Source of the DNA: Nitriliruptoraceae bacterium
GTDB lineage: Bacteria > Actinomycetota > Nitriliruptoria > Nitriliruptorales > Nitriliruptoraceae
DNA: 10,750 nucleotides
NCBI GenBank assembly: GCA_007121975.1
Contig: SKJO01000167.1
Coordinates: 1-10,750, forward strand
Reading direction: 5' to 3'
The translations under genes and the position numbers were made by a program. The first letter of the stretch is position 1. Every line of letters starts with the position of its first letter. Under the pieces are notes generated by a model. That model was not told the origin of the DNA. It saw nothing but the letters and a program-made list of their open reading frames with translations, and searched no databases. This document shows, piece by piece, positions 1 to 6,757 of the stretch.

Positions 1-1263
1 CTGGTGTGGTCGATGGGCATCACCCAGCACACCTTCGGCACCGACAACGTGCGGGCGATCGTCGATCTGGCGCTCGCGCGCGGCAACGTCGGTCGGCCCG
101 GCGCCGGGCTGATGCCCATCCGCGGGCACTCGGGGGTGCAGGGCGGGGCGGAGATGGGCGCGTACGCGACCGCGTTCCCGGGCGGGGAGCCGATCACCCC
201 GGCCAGCGCGGCCGAGCTCTCGGCCACCTGGGGCTTCGAGGTGCCCGCCACCCGCGGCCGCTCAGCGACCGAACTGGTCGAGGCGGCCGGCCGCGGCGAG
301 GTCGACGTGCTGTGGTCCTCGGGCGGCAACTTCCTCGACACCCTGCCCGACCCGATCGGGGTCCGACGGGCGCTCGAGCAGGTCGGGCTGCGGGTGCACG
401 TGGACATCGTGGCCTCGAGCCAGATGCTGGTCGACGGCGAGCAGGTGCTGCTGCTGCCGGCCATGACCCGCTACGAGCAGCCCGGGGGCGGTACCGAGAC
501 CACCACCGAGCGGCGCATCGTGTTCTCGCCCGAGATCCCGCGTCCCGGCCGCTCGGGCCCGGGCGGCGGAGGCGCCGACACCACCGGCGCCGACACCGCC
601 GGCAACGACACCACCGGCAACGACACCACCGGCAACGGGCTCGGCGAGGCCCGGGCCGAGTGGGACGTGCTGCTCGAGCTCGCCCGCCGGGTCGATCCGC
701 AGCGCGCACACCTGCTCGGCTGCGAGACCGCAGCGGCGATCCGGGCCGAGATCGCCCGGGTCGTGCCCGACTACGCCGGCATCGACCGGCTTGCCGCCAC
801 CGGCGATCAGGTGCAGTGGGGCGGGACACGCCTGTGCGACGGCTGGCGCTTCCCCACGGCGGACGGGCGGGCACGGTTCGTGCCGGTCCGGCCCCAGGAG
901 GCCGACCTGCCCCCCGGTCGGCTGCACCTGTCGACGCGCCGGGGCAAGCAGTTCAACTCGATGATCTTCAAGGACGTCGATCCGATCACCGGGGCGGGCC
1001 GCGATGCCCTGCTGGTCAGCCCCGAGGACGCAGCCGACCTCGGGGTCGGCGACGACGACGCCGTACTCGTGCGCTCCGAGCACGGCGAGGTCCGTGCCCG
1101 CGTACGGCTGGCCGCGATGCGTGCCGGCAACGTGCAGATGTTCTTCCCCGAGGCCAACCCCCTGCTGGATCCCACCCGCCGCGACCCGGTGGGACTGGTG
1201 CCCGACTACAACGCGGTCGTCGAGGTGGTGGCGATCCGGGAGCCGGCGCCGCCGGACCGTTAG
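1..1263 (+). CDS. Molybdopterin oxidoreductase, FdhF/YdeP-type alpha subunit (C-terminal part, 5' truncated)
   Basis: The reading frame is open from the first base to a TAG at 1261-1263, giving about 420 residues. Proteins of this family are usually 700-780 residues, so roughly 300 residues with the N-terminal cofactor-binding part lie outside the window. Seen in the sequence: GHSGVQGGAEMG near fragment residue 41, TETTTERRIVFSPEIP near 165-180, then STRRGKQFNSMIFKDVDP near 311-328, which opens the C-terminal molybdopterin-dinucleotide-binding domain, and FFPEANPLL near 381. These match formate-dehydrogenase-H-like/YdeP oxidoreductases, cytoplasmic bis-MGD enzymes; the substrate cannot be read from this part and formate is only one possibility. 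A loop after the SPEIPRPG segment carries a Gly/Asp/Thr/Asn-rich insertion (fragment residues about 191-212) encoded by a 15-bp tandem repeat. The following stress-protein gene starts 29 bp downstream. Family assignment is firm, exact function open. Confidence 0.9.
   Translation: MVWSMGITQHTFGTDNVRAIVDLALARGNVGRPGAGLMPIRGHSGVQGGAEMGAYATAFPGGEPITPASAAELSATWGFEVPATRGRSATELVEAAGRGEVDVLWSSGGNFLDTLPDPIGVRRALEQVGLRVHVDIVASSQMLVDGEQVLLLPAMTRYEQPGGGTETTTERRIVFSPEIPRPGRSGPGGGGADTTGADTAGNDTTGNDTTGNGLGEARAEWDVLLELARRVDPQRAHLLGCETAAAIRAEIARVVPDYAGIDRLAATGDQVQWGGTRLCDGWRFPTADGRARFVPVRPQEADLPPGRLHLSTRRGKQFNSMIFKDVDPITGAGRDALLVSPEDAADLGVGDDDAVLVRSEHGEVRARVRLAAMRAGNVQMFFPEANPLLDPTRRDPVGLVPDYNAVVEVVAIREPAPPDR
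571..639 (+). repeat. 15-bp in-frame tandem repeat inside the oxidoreductase gene
   Basis: Four consecutive 15-bp units run from 571 to 630 (571-585, 586-600, 601-615, 616-630), followed by a partial unit to about 639. The last two complete units are identical (GGCAACGACACCACC); the first two read GGCGCC instead of GGCAAC. Each unit encodes Gly-(Ala/Asn)-Asp-Thr-(Thr/Ala). The unit length is a multiple of three, so copy-number change keeps the frame. It probably lies in a surface loop between the SPEIPRPG segment and the EARAEW helix. Confidence 0.85.
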
Positions 1264-1266
1264 GCT
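1261..1266 (+). promoter_or_regulatory. Possible -10 hexamer (TAGGCT) for the universal stress protein gene
   Basis: TAGGCT fits the actinobacterial TAnnnT -10 pattern and overlaps the TAG stop of the upstream oxidoreductase gene. A start about 7 bases downstream (near 1273) would give a leader of about 20 nt, enough to hold the GAGGA ribosome site at 1281-1285. I see no convincing -35 element, so this is a weak call. Confidence 0.25.
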
Positions 1267-1292
1267 GGCAGCGTCCTGACGAGGATCCCGTC

Positions 1293-2171
1293 ATGAGCGA
1301 GCAGCCGACCGCCGCCCTGCCCGACCGTCCGCGCACGATCGTCGTGCCCATCGACGGATCGTCGGTCGCCCAGGCCGCCCTGCCGGTCGCCCACCACCTC
1401 GCCGCCGCCCTGCGCGCCGAGGTCCAGCGCATCACGGTCCGCGACGGTGGGCCCGGAGCGACCCACCCCGTGGAGGTCGAGCTCGAAGGCGACGCGACGC
1501 AGGCCATCCTCGCCCACGTCGACGCCCTCGAGGCTCCACTGGTCGTGCTCTCCGCGCACGGGCACAGCGGATGGACCAAGCGGCTGGCCGGCAGCGTCGC
1601 CGAGCGCGTGATCCGCCGCTGCGCGGCCCCGGTGGTGGTGGTCGGCCCGCACCTGGACCGCAGCCTGCCGCTGCTCGCACCACGCGCACTGGTGGTGGCG
1701 GTACCCCCGCCCCCGGTGCCCGACCGCCTCCTGCCGGTGACCGCCGACCTGGCCCGCCTGCTCGGGGCCAGCGTGGTGCTGGTGCACGTGGTGTCCCCGA
1801 AGCTCGCCGCGGCGGCGGAGCAGGCCGGTGCGGATGACCCCGAGCACACCCCCGATCTCGAGGCCCTGGCCGAGCAGGTCCGGGCCGCCGGCGTAGCCCG
1901 GGTCGAGGCCAGGCGGGTGGTCAGCAAGCGTCGGACCCGGTCGATCATCGAGGTGGCTGACCAACTGGCCCCTCCGGTCATGATCGTGGCGCAGGCCCAT
2001 GCTGCCGAACAGGCCCGGCAGTCCGATCAGGTCACCTACAAGCTGCTGCGCCACAGCCGGTGGCCGATCCTGGCCACGGTCGGCCGCCCCGGCGCCGGCT
2101 CCGGCGTCCCCGAGGACACCACCGTCCCTGCCGACGCCGAGCCCGACGGGCCTGCCGACGCCGACGGGTGA
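1293..2171 (+). CDS. Tandem-domain universal stress protein (UspA family)
   Basis: The ATG at 1293 follows a GAGGA ribosome site at 1281-1285 with 7-base spacing; the product is 292 residues. Upstream in-frame codons belong to a shadow of the oxidoreductase gene. Domain 1 (residues about 14-122) begins with the typical strand TIVVPIDGSS and contains SAHGHSGWTKRLAGS (residues 87-101) followed by VAERVIRRCAAPVVVV. This is the family's ATP loop G-x2-G-x9-G-S/T, except that the first glycine is Ser87. Domain 2 (about 130-265) opens with ALVVAVPPP, has the internal strand VVLVHVV and ends with the WPILATVG strand, but its ATP loop is not recognisable. A Pro/Asp/Ala-rich tail closes the protein. 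Tandem Usp proteins are common in Actinobacteria and are linked to stress survival and redox or energy state. Nucleotide binding is uncertain here because of the altered loops. Confidence 0.9.
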   Translation: MSEQPTAALPDRPRTIVVPIDGSSVAQAALPVAHHLAAALRAEVQRITVRDGGPGATHPVEVELEGDATQAILAHVDALEAPLVVLSAHGHSGWTKRLAGSVAERVIRRCAAPVVVVGPHLDRSLPLLAPRALVVAVPPPPVPDRLLPVTADLARLLGASVVLVHVVSPKLAAAAEQAGADDPEHTPDLEALAEQVRAAGVARVEARRVVSKRRTRSIIEVADQLAPPVMIVAQAHAAEQARQSDQVTYKLLRHSRWPILATVGRPGAGSGVPEDTTVPADAEPDGPADADG

Positions 2172-2214
2172 GTCCGGTTGGAACCCGCCGGCCCGGATCG
2201 ACGTCGAACCGGGC

Positions 2215-3090
2215 ATGAACACACCAACCCGCACTCCCCGCCGCCTCATCACACTGGCCGCCGCCCTGGCCCTGACCGTGGCCGCCTGCGGCGGCGCGGT
2301 CGACGATCCGGGGGCAGACCCGGGGACAGACCCGGCGCCGGGTGGCCCCGCCGCGGACCAGGACGCCGGGCTCGACGGCGAGTGGCGGCTGGTCGAGGGA
2401 CAGGGACCCGAAGGTCGGGTGCCGATTCCCGATGATGCGGCCATCACCCTCAGCATCGACGGAACGGACTGGGGCGGCACCGCAGCCTGCAACTCCTATG
2501 GAGGGAGCGTCACCGTCGACGAGGACGGGCAGGTCTCGCTCGCCGGCTTCGCGGTGACCGAGATGGCCTGCCCCGAGCCCGGTCTGATGGATGCCGAGGC
2601 GGCCTACCTCGCGGCGCTGACGCAGGTCGACACCGCCAGGATCGAGCCCGACCAGGACGACGAGGACCACCTGGTCCTCACCGGCCCGGAGGTCAGGCTG
2701 CGTTTCGCGCCGGTGGCACCGGTCGCCGACGCGGCGCTGATCGGCACCACATGGCGGCTCGACGCGCTGCTCGAAGCCCCGTCGGACGACGGTGCGGACA
2801 CGGCCGTCAGCTCCGTGCTCGGCGAGGCCGTGCTCGAACTCGCAGACGACGGTTCGATCGCGGGCAGCACCGGCTGCAACCGCTTCGCCGGCGAGGTGGA
2901 GCTCGACGGCGATCAGCTGCGGGCCGGTCCCCTGGCCACCACCAGGATGGCCTGCGACGAGGCGTTGACGCGTCAGGAGCAGCACGTGCTCGCCGTCCTC
3001 GACGGCACCTCGACGTTCGAGGTCGAGGCGGCCACGCTCACGATCGTCGGCGCCGATGGCCGGGGCCTGATCTACCGCGCCGAGCCGTGA
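2215..3090 (+). CDS. Lipoprotein with two META (HslJ-like) domains
   Basis: The product is 291 residues from the ATG at 2215. The N-terminus has Arg-rich TPRR, a hydrophobic stretch (residues about 11-24) and a lipobox LTVAAC with Cys25 as the expected lipidation site, so it is an exported lipoprotein. A Gly/Pro/Asp linker (about 26-50) follows. META domain 1 covers about 53-165 (LDGEWRL; AACNSYGG with Cys92; EMAC with Cys119). META domain 2 covers about 175-290 (LIGTTWRL; TGCNRFAG with Cys221; RMAC with Cys247). The GCN..G and MAC/T cysteine motifs are typical of META domains, and each domain keeps a Cys pair that could form a disulfide. META/HslJ proteins are linked to heat shock and novobiocin tolerance in E. 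coli; their biochemical role is poorly defined. The start has only a weak ribosome site (CGGG). It lies 43 bp after the stress protein gene and could share its transcript. Confidence 0.88.
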   Translation: MNTPTRTPRRLITLAAALALTVAACGGAVDDPGADPGTDPAPGGPAADQDAGLDGEWRLVEGQGPEGRVPIPDDAAITLSIDGTDWGGTAACNSYGGSVTVDEDGQVSLAGFAVTEMACPEPGLMDAEAAYLAALTQVDTARIEPDQDDEDHLVLTGPEVRLRFAPVAPVADAALIGTTWRLDALLEAPSDDGADTAVSSVLGEAVLELADDGSIAGSTGCNRFAGEVELDGDQLRAGPLATTRMACDEALTRQEQHVLAVLDGTSTFEVEAATLTIVGADGRGLIYRAEP

Positions 3091-3100
3091 CCACCACCGC

Positions 3101-3781
3101 TCATCCCGCCAGCAGCCCCCGTTCCAGCAGCAGCCAACTGGCGGCCAGCGCCCCGGTGTACAGCAGGCTGACCACCGCAGCGACCGGCACCACCAACAGC
3201 GGGTGGCGCTCGCGGGTGATCTGCACCCCGGCCCACGCCGCCGCTCCCAGCAGGAGCTCGGGCGGCAGCACGTAGGGCGCGAGCCACCCGCCCCACGTGG
3301 TCACCCCGACCGGCTCCCACAGGCCAAGCGGTGGCAGCAGGGCCTCGGCCCCGATGAACACCACCCCGGCCGCGACCACGGCCCCGACCCAACCCGCGAC
3401 CGCGCCCCGCCGGCGGTCGAGTGCGTCGGCAGCCGCAACGATCATCACCAGCGGCACCGTCCACATCATGGTCATGGTGCCGCTCACCGGCCCGAGGTTC
3501 GGGAAGCCGTCGTCGGGGAACACCAGGGTCCCGAACCCTTCGGCCAGCACCGCATCGGGGACCACCTGGAACACGCTGCAGACCGCGGCGAACCACCACA
3601 TCGAGCGCCACCGGAGGTAGCCGCGCCACTGCACGACCACGAGCGTGGCCAGGTGGTAGCCCACGAGCAGCCCGGCGATACGCCAGCCCTGGGCCAGCCC
3701 GCCGGGGGCCAGGAGGACCCCGGCCGCGATCACCGCGAAGCCCAGGTGCAGCACGAGCAGATCGCGCTCCTCGCGGTCCAT
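3101..3781 (-). CDS. Seven-helix integral membrane protein of unknown function
   Basis: The product is 226 residues. The ATG (complement of 3779-3781) is preceded on its own strand by a strong GGGAGGGAG ribosome site (complement of 3784-3792). Hydrophobic segments lie at residues about 8-26, 33-52, 61-80, 100-118, 127-147, 168-188 and 194-218, consistent with seven helices. A loop at about 82-100 carries FGTLVFPDDGFPNLGPVSG, which looks like a conserved family signature; GYHLAT (41-46) and LPPELLLG (172-179) may be others. From memory this resembles a small membrane DUF family (possibly DUF6989), but I cannot confirm that. No catalytic motif is evident. It is convergent with the META lipoprotein gene (10-bp gap) and divergent from the spermidine-synthase-like gene (70-bp gap), so it is its own transcription unit. 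Coding status is well supported; function unknown. Confidence 0.8.
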   Translation of the reverse strand: MDREERDLLVLHLGFAVIAAGVLLAPGGLAQGWRIAGLLVGYHLATLVVVQWRGYLRWRSMWWFAAVCSVFQVVPDAVLAEGFGTLVFPDDGFPNLGPVSGTMTMMWTVPLVMIVAAADALDRRRGAVAGWVGAVVAAGVVFIGAEALLPPLGLWEPVGVTTWGGWLAPYVLPPELLLGAAAWAGVQITRERHPLLVVPVAAVVSLLYTGALAASWLLLERGLLAG

Positions 3782-3783
3782 GG

Positions 3784-3792
3784 CTCCCTCCC
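3784..3792 (-). promoter_or_regulatory. Ribosome binding site of the membrane protein gene
   Basis: On the minus strand the sequence GGGAGGGAG ends two bases before the ATG at 3781, with the GGAG-like core a few bases further up. It is the strongest ribosome site in the window and fixes the start of this gene. Confidence 0.6.
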
Positions 3793-3837
3793 GCCCCCGA
3801 CTGCCCGGGCGGGTCGAGGAGGGCTCACGCTAGCCCG

Positions 3838-3843
3838 TACCCT
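3838..3843 (+). promoter_or_regulatory. Probable -10 hexamer (TACCCT) giving a leaderless transcript
   Basis: TACCCT matches the TAnnnT pattern. Transcription would begin about 7 bases after the final T, near 3850, almost exactly at the ATG at 3852. There is no ribosome site in the usual -5 to -12 range; the purine run GAGGAGGG at 3816-3823 is too far away. An in-frame TAG at 3831 excludes an upstream start. Leaderless mRNAs are common in Actinobacteria. No clear -35 element is seen. The same GTACCCTGC string recurs before the nfeD gene. Confidence 0.45.
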
Positions 3844-3851
3844 GCGCGACC

Positions 3852-5333
3852 ATGCCCCGATCCATCGCCTCCGCGCTCGTGTTCTTCTCCTCGGCTGCCG
3901 TCCTGGTGCTCGAGATCCTCGCCGCGCGGCTGCTCGCCCCGTACGTGGGCGTGACCCTCGAGGTCTACACCGCGATCATCGGGGTGATCCTGGCCGGGAT
4001 CGCGGTGGGCTCGTGGCTCGGCGGCAAGGCAGCCGACCGACTCGACGCACGCTCGATGCTCGGCCCGCTCCTGGTGGTCGGCGGTGCCCTGGCGTTCCTG
4101 ACCATCCCCCTGGTCGACGCGCTGGGCTCGGGGATGCGGGGTGCGTCGGCGGCGACGACCACGCTGATCACCTTCCTGGCCTTCTTCGCACCCGCGGCGG
4201 TGCTCACCGCGGTCACCCCGGCGATCATCACCCTCCAACTCGACTCGCTGGACGAGACCGGCCGGGTGGTCGGGCGACTCTCGGCGATCGGCACCGCGGG
4301 CGCGATCGTGGGCACCTTCGTGACCGGCTTCCTGCTGGTGGCCGCCGCCCCCACCCGGCCGGTGATCCGGATCCTGGCGGTGCTGCTGATCCTGACCGGG
4401 GTCGCCGTCGTGGTCTGGCTGCGCGGCGCCGAGCCGCTGTCGGCCGGCACCATCGTCGTGGCGGTGCTCGCCGCCGCCGGCTCCTTCGCGGGGTCCCACC
4501 CCTGCGAGCACGAGTCGGCTTACTTCTGCGCCTTCGTGCGCGAGGACCCCGACCGACCCAGCGGCCGCGAGCTGTGGCTCGACACCCTGCGCCACAGCTA
4601 TGTCGACCTCGACGACCCCGCCCACCTCGAGTTCACCTACACCCAGTGGTTCGGCGACGTGCTGGCGGGCGTCGCCCCCGTCGGCGAGCCCTTGTCGGTG
4701 CTGCACATCGGCGGAGGCGGCTTCACGATGCCGGTCTACCTGCGCGAGACCCGGCCCGGCTCCACCTCGACGGTGCTGGAAGTCGATGCGCTGCTGCTCG
4801 AACTCGCCACCACCGAACTCGGCTTCGATCCTGGCGACGACGTCGAGGTGCTGACCAGCGACGCCCGGCTCACCATCGGCCGGGTCGACGCCGACGCCTA
4901 CGACGTGGCCATCGGCGACGCCTTCGGGGGGGTCGCGGTCCCCTGGCACCTGACGACCGTGGAGTTCCTCACCGCCGTGGACCGTGCACTGACCGACGAC
5001 GGCGTGTACGTGATGAACCTGATCGACTACGGCCCACGTCGTCTGCTGCGCGCAGAGTTGGCGACCCTCGACGCCGTCTTCGACCATCTGGCGGTGCTCG
5101 GCCGGGACGGCTCGTTCGGCCCGCAGCGCCGCGGTATCGGCGGGAACTACGTGCTGCTGGCGTCGCAGCAACCCCTGCCGCTGCAGGCCATCGGTGACGC
5201 CAACCGTCGGCGCGGCCGCACCGACGTCCTGCTCGACCACGACCAGGCCCTCGAGTTCGCCGGCGGCGCGATGGTGCTGACCGACGACCACGCGCCGGTG
5301 GATCAGTTGCTCACACCACTGCCCGACGGCTGA
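3852..5333 (+). CDS. Membrane-anchored spermidine-synthase-like protein (fused MFS/spermidine synthase type)
   Basis: The product is 493 residues. Residues 1 to about 215 form a membrane domain of about six or seven helices, opening with a helix carrying VLEILAARLLAPYVG, typical of the fused class. A linker HPCEHESAYFC follows (about 217-227), then a Rossmann-like methyltransferase/aminopropyltransferase domain from about residue 235. Its landmarks are VLHIGGGGFTMP (Gly287-Gly290, nucleotide loop), VLEVD (Glu310, Asp312), SDAR (Asp337) and GDAFGG (Asp356). Asp356 sits where aminopropyltransferases keep their catalytic-loop aspartate. Members of this membrane class are widespread, and aminopropyl transfer has generally not been shown; the soluble enzyme's DSTDP-type loop is replaced here by GDAFGGVAVP. 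True polyamine synthesis is therefore doubtful, and a role on another decarboxylated-SAM or SAM-related substrate is possible. The ATG at 3852 is the only start compatible with the upstream stop; see the leaderless promoter entry. Confidence 0.9.
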   Translation: MPRSIASALVFFSSAAVLVLEILAARLLAPYVGVTLEVYTAIIGVILAGIAVGSWLGGKAADRLDARSMLGPLLVVGGALAFLTIPLVDALGSGMRGASAATTTLITFLAFFAPAAVLTAVTPAIITLQLDSLDETGRVVGRLSAIGTAGAIVGTFVTGFLLVAAAPTRPVIRILAVLLILTGVAVVVWLRGAEPLSAGTIVVAVLAAAGSFAGSHPCEHESAYFCAFVREDPDRPSGRELWLDTLRHSYVDLDDPAHLEFTYTQWFGDVLAGVAPVGEPLSVLHIGGGGFTMPVYLRETRPGSTSTVLEVDALLLELATTELGFDPGDDVEVLTSDARLTIGRVDADAYDVAIGDAFGGVAVPWHLTTVEFLTAVDRALTDDGVYVMNLIDYGPRRLLRAELATLDAVFDHLAVLGRDGSFGPQRRGIGGNYVLLASQQPLPLQAIGDANRRRGRTDVLLDHDQALEFAGGAMVLTDDHAPVDQLLTPLPDG

Positions 5334-5341
5334 GCCGCCTC

Positions 5342-5347
5342 TATCCT
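5342..5347 (+). promoter_or_regulatory. Possible -10 hexamer (TATCCT) for the PAS protein gene
   Basis: TATCCT lies 9 bp after the stop of the upstream gene and fits TAnnnT. A start near 5354 would leave a leader of about 24 nt containing the GGGA ribosome site at 5368-5371. No good -35 match is visible, so the upstream gene could also read through. Confidence 0.3.
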
Positions 5348-5377
5348 GCGGATATCCCACCACCGACGGGAACCATC

Positions 5378-6529
5378 GTGAGCGTCCACGAGGTGCATTC
5401 CGGGAGCGGTCCAGACGTCCCCGAGCCGCGATCGGCCCCGGGGGCGACCCCGGCGACGGCCGTACGCCGCCCCCTTGCCGGAGACCAACCACCATCCGTG
5501 CTCGACATCACGGCGTTGGACCTCGGTGGCGACGTGGTGTTCATCACCGACCGCGACGGCACCATCATCGACGTCAACGCCGCGTTCGTGCGGGTGACCG
5601 GCTACTCCCGGGACGAGGCGATCGGTCAGACCCCCCGGTTGCTGAGCTCCGGGCACCAGAGCAAGGACTTCTACGAGCAGATGTGGCACACCATCCTGGC
5701 CGGTGACGTCTGGGAGGGCGAACTCGTGGACCGCAGGCGCGACGGAACGTTGCGCACCCACCGGGCCACGATCACGCCGGTGCGCGACCACAGCGGGCGC
5801 ATCACCCATTTCGTGGCCATCGAGCGCGACCTGTCCACCGAACTCGCCCGCCAGGTCGGGACCGGCTCGAGCGGGCTGATCCACACCGATCTGACCGGCC
5901 GGTGCATCTACGCCGACACCCGCGCTGGCTCGGTCATGGAAGTACGTCCCGCCGACCTGCTCGGCACCGGGTTCCTCGACCGCCTGGCCGACGAGGACGC
6001 GCAGGAACTGCGCGAGGTGGTGTCGTTGTCGACCGATACCGGCCGCGAGCACCGCCTCGACCTGCGCACGGTCGATGATCGCTGGCTGCACGTCGAAGTG
6101 GGTCCGCTGCGGATGCCCTCGGGCAACACCGTCGGGACCCGCTGCACCCTGGAGGACATCACCGACCGCGTCTTCGCCCACCGGGAACTGGCGCGCCGCG
6201 ACGCCTTCGTTGCCAGCGTCCTCGATGCCCTGGAGGCCCCCGTGGGCGTGGTGAGCGTCGAGGGAATCGTGCTTGCGCTGAACCGGTCCTGGCGGGAACG
6301 TGCCGGCGAGCCCGACGCGAGCCCGCTGACCGACCTGCACATCGGCGTGGATGTCACCGCGGTCGCGCGGCGCGCGGCTGCCGGCGGAGAGCCCCTCGCG
6401 CAGCGCTTCCTCGAGGACCTCAAGTGGGTGCTCAGCGGCCGGGGTCGCGCCCGTCGCCGTGAGGACGGCATCCAGGTCGACCAGTTGGCCTGGGACGAGG
6501 GTGGCGCAGTGCTGCTGCTGCGCGACTGA
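5378..6529 (+). CDS. PAS-domain-only sensory protein
   Basis: The product is 383 residues from the GTG at 5378, with GGGA at 5368-5371 as ribosome site. Residues 1-40 are a low-complexity Pro/Ala/Gly leader. PAS domain 1 with its PAC end spans about 42-155 and is canonical: ITDRDGTIIDVNAAFVRVTGYS, then GQTPRLLSSGHQ, the WEGEL strand, RRRDGT, and ITPVRDHSGRITHFVAIERDLS. A second, more divergent PAS-like region spans about 166-270 (LIHTDLTGRCIYADTRAGSV... ending in GTRCTLEDITDR). A third spans about 275-383 (VLDALEAPVGVVSVEGIVLALNRSW). The flavin-binding NCRFLQ motif of LOV domains is absent. There is no kinase, GGDEF, EAL, phosphatase or DNA-binding domain, so the output must come from a partner or through oligomerisation. 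It resembles the sensory half of a histidine kinase or diguanylate cyclase. The ligand is unknown. The next protein gene downstream encodes a B12-type sensor. Confidence 0.88.
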   Translation: MSVHEVHSGSGPDVPEPRSAPGATPATAVRRPLAGDQPPSVLDITALDLGGDVVFITDRDGTIIDVNAAFVRVTGYSRDEAIGQTPRLLSSGHQSKDFYEQMWHTILAGDVWEGELVDRRRDGTLRTHRATITPVRDHSGRITHFVAIERDLSTELARQVGTGSSGLIHTDLTGRCIYADTRAGSVMEVRPADLLGTGFLDRLADEDAQELREVVSLSTDTGREHRLDLRTVDDRWLHVEVGPLRMPSGNTVGTRCTLEDITDRVFAHRELARRDAFVASVLDALEAPVGVVSVEGIVLALNRSWRERAGEPDASPLTDLHIGVDVTAVARRAAAGGEPLAQRFLEDLKWVLSGRGRARRREDGIQVDQLAWDEGGAVLLLRD

Positions 6530-6539
6530 CCGCGGTCAG
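6526..6539. promoter_or_regulatory. 14-bp perfect palindrome overlapping the PAS gene stop codon
   Basis: CTGACCGCGGTCAG is a perfect palindrome containing the TGA stop at 6527-6529. It could be a dimeric regulator site or part of a 3' end structure. As a perfect palindrome without a loop it is a poor terminator by itself. Role not established. Confidence 0.4.
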
Positions 6540-6557
6540 GGCGGCACCCGCGCTCAC

Positions 6558-6574
6558 CGGCCCCCGCCGGGCCG
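6558..6574 (+). terminator. Possible hairpin terminator after the PAS gene
   Basis: CGGCCC (6558-6563) pairs with GGGCCG (6569-6574) around a 5-base loop, about 30 bases after the stop codon. There is no T tract, so it would be an atypical intrinsic terminator or only an RNA 3' end stabiliser. Such short GC stems also occur by chance in this composition. Confidence 0.3.
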
Positions 6575-6738
6575 CAGCGCCCAGCGTCGCGCACCAGCGC
6601 TCCGGGACGACGCCACGCAAGCGCCAGCGTGCACCAACCGATCCGCACGGTGCGCTGAGCGGCCACCACCGTGCCACACCGCCTCCGCCCCCAGATGCGG
6701 CGTACCCAGACGGACACCCACGACCGGCTTGCTACGCC
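6567..6738. repeat. Long direct repeat, copy 1 (172 bp)
   Basis: This copy matches 6921-7092 at a constant offset of 354 bp with no insertion or deletion. The first 20 bp (6567-6586) are identical, 24 bp (6587-6610) have diverged, and 6611-6738 match at 123 of 128 positions by eye (differences at 6646, 6649, 6651, 6659 and 6730). The right 44 bp (6695-6738) are the core that recurs a third time. No protein family is recognisable in any frame. Confidence 0.9.
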
Positions 6739-6757
6739 GCGTGGTCCAGCATGGAGG

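Noticed and set aside
1260..2492. Minus-strand open frame of about 410 codons opposite the stress protein gene
   Set aside because: The plus strand encodes recognisable Usp and META proteins; the minus frame shows no domain.
3203..5197. Long open frame of over 600 codons on the plus strand
   Set aside because: It overlaps the membrane protein and the spermidine-synthase-like gene in another frame, is Arg/Pro/Gly-rich and has no family features; it is a high-GC shadow.
3825..5495. Long minus-strand open frame opposite the spermidine-synthase-like gene
   Set aside because: It is antisense to a gene with clear domain motifs, and its composition (Gly/Gln/Val/His/Asp-rich, no hydrophobic core) is typical of an antisense shadow.
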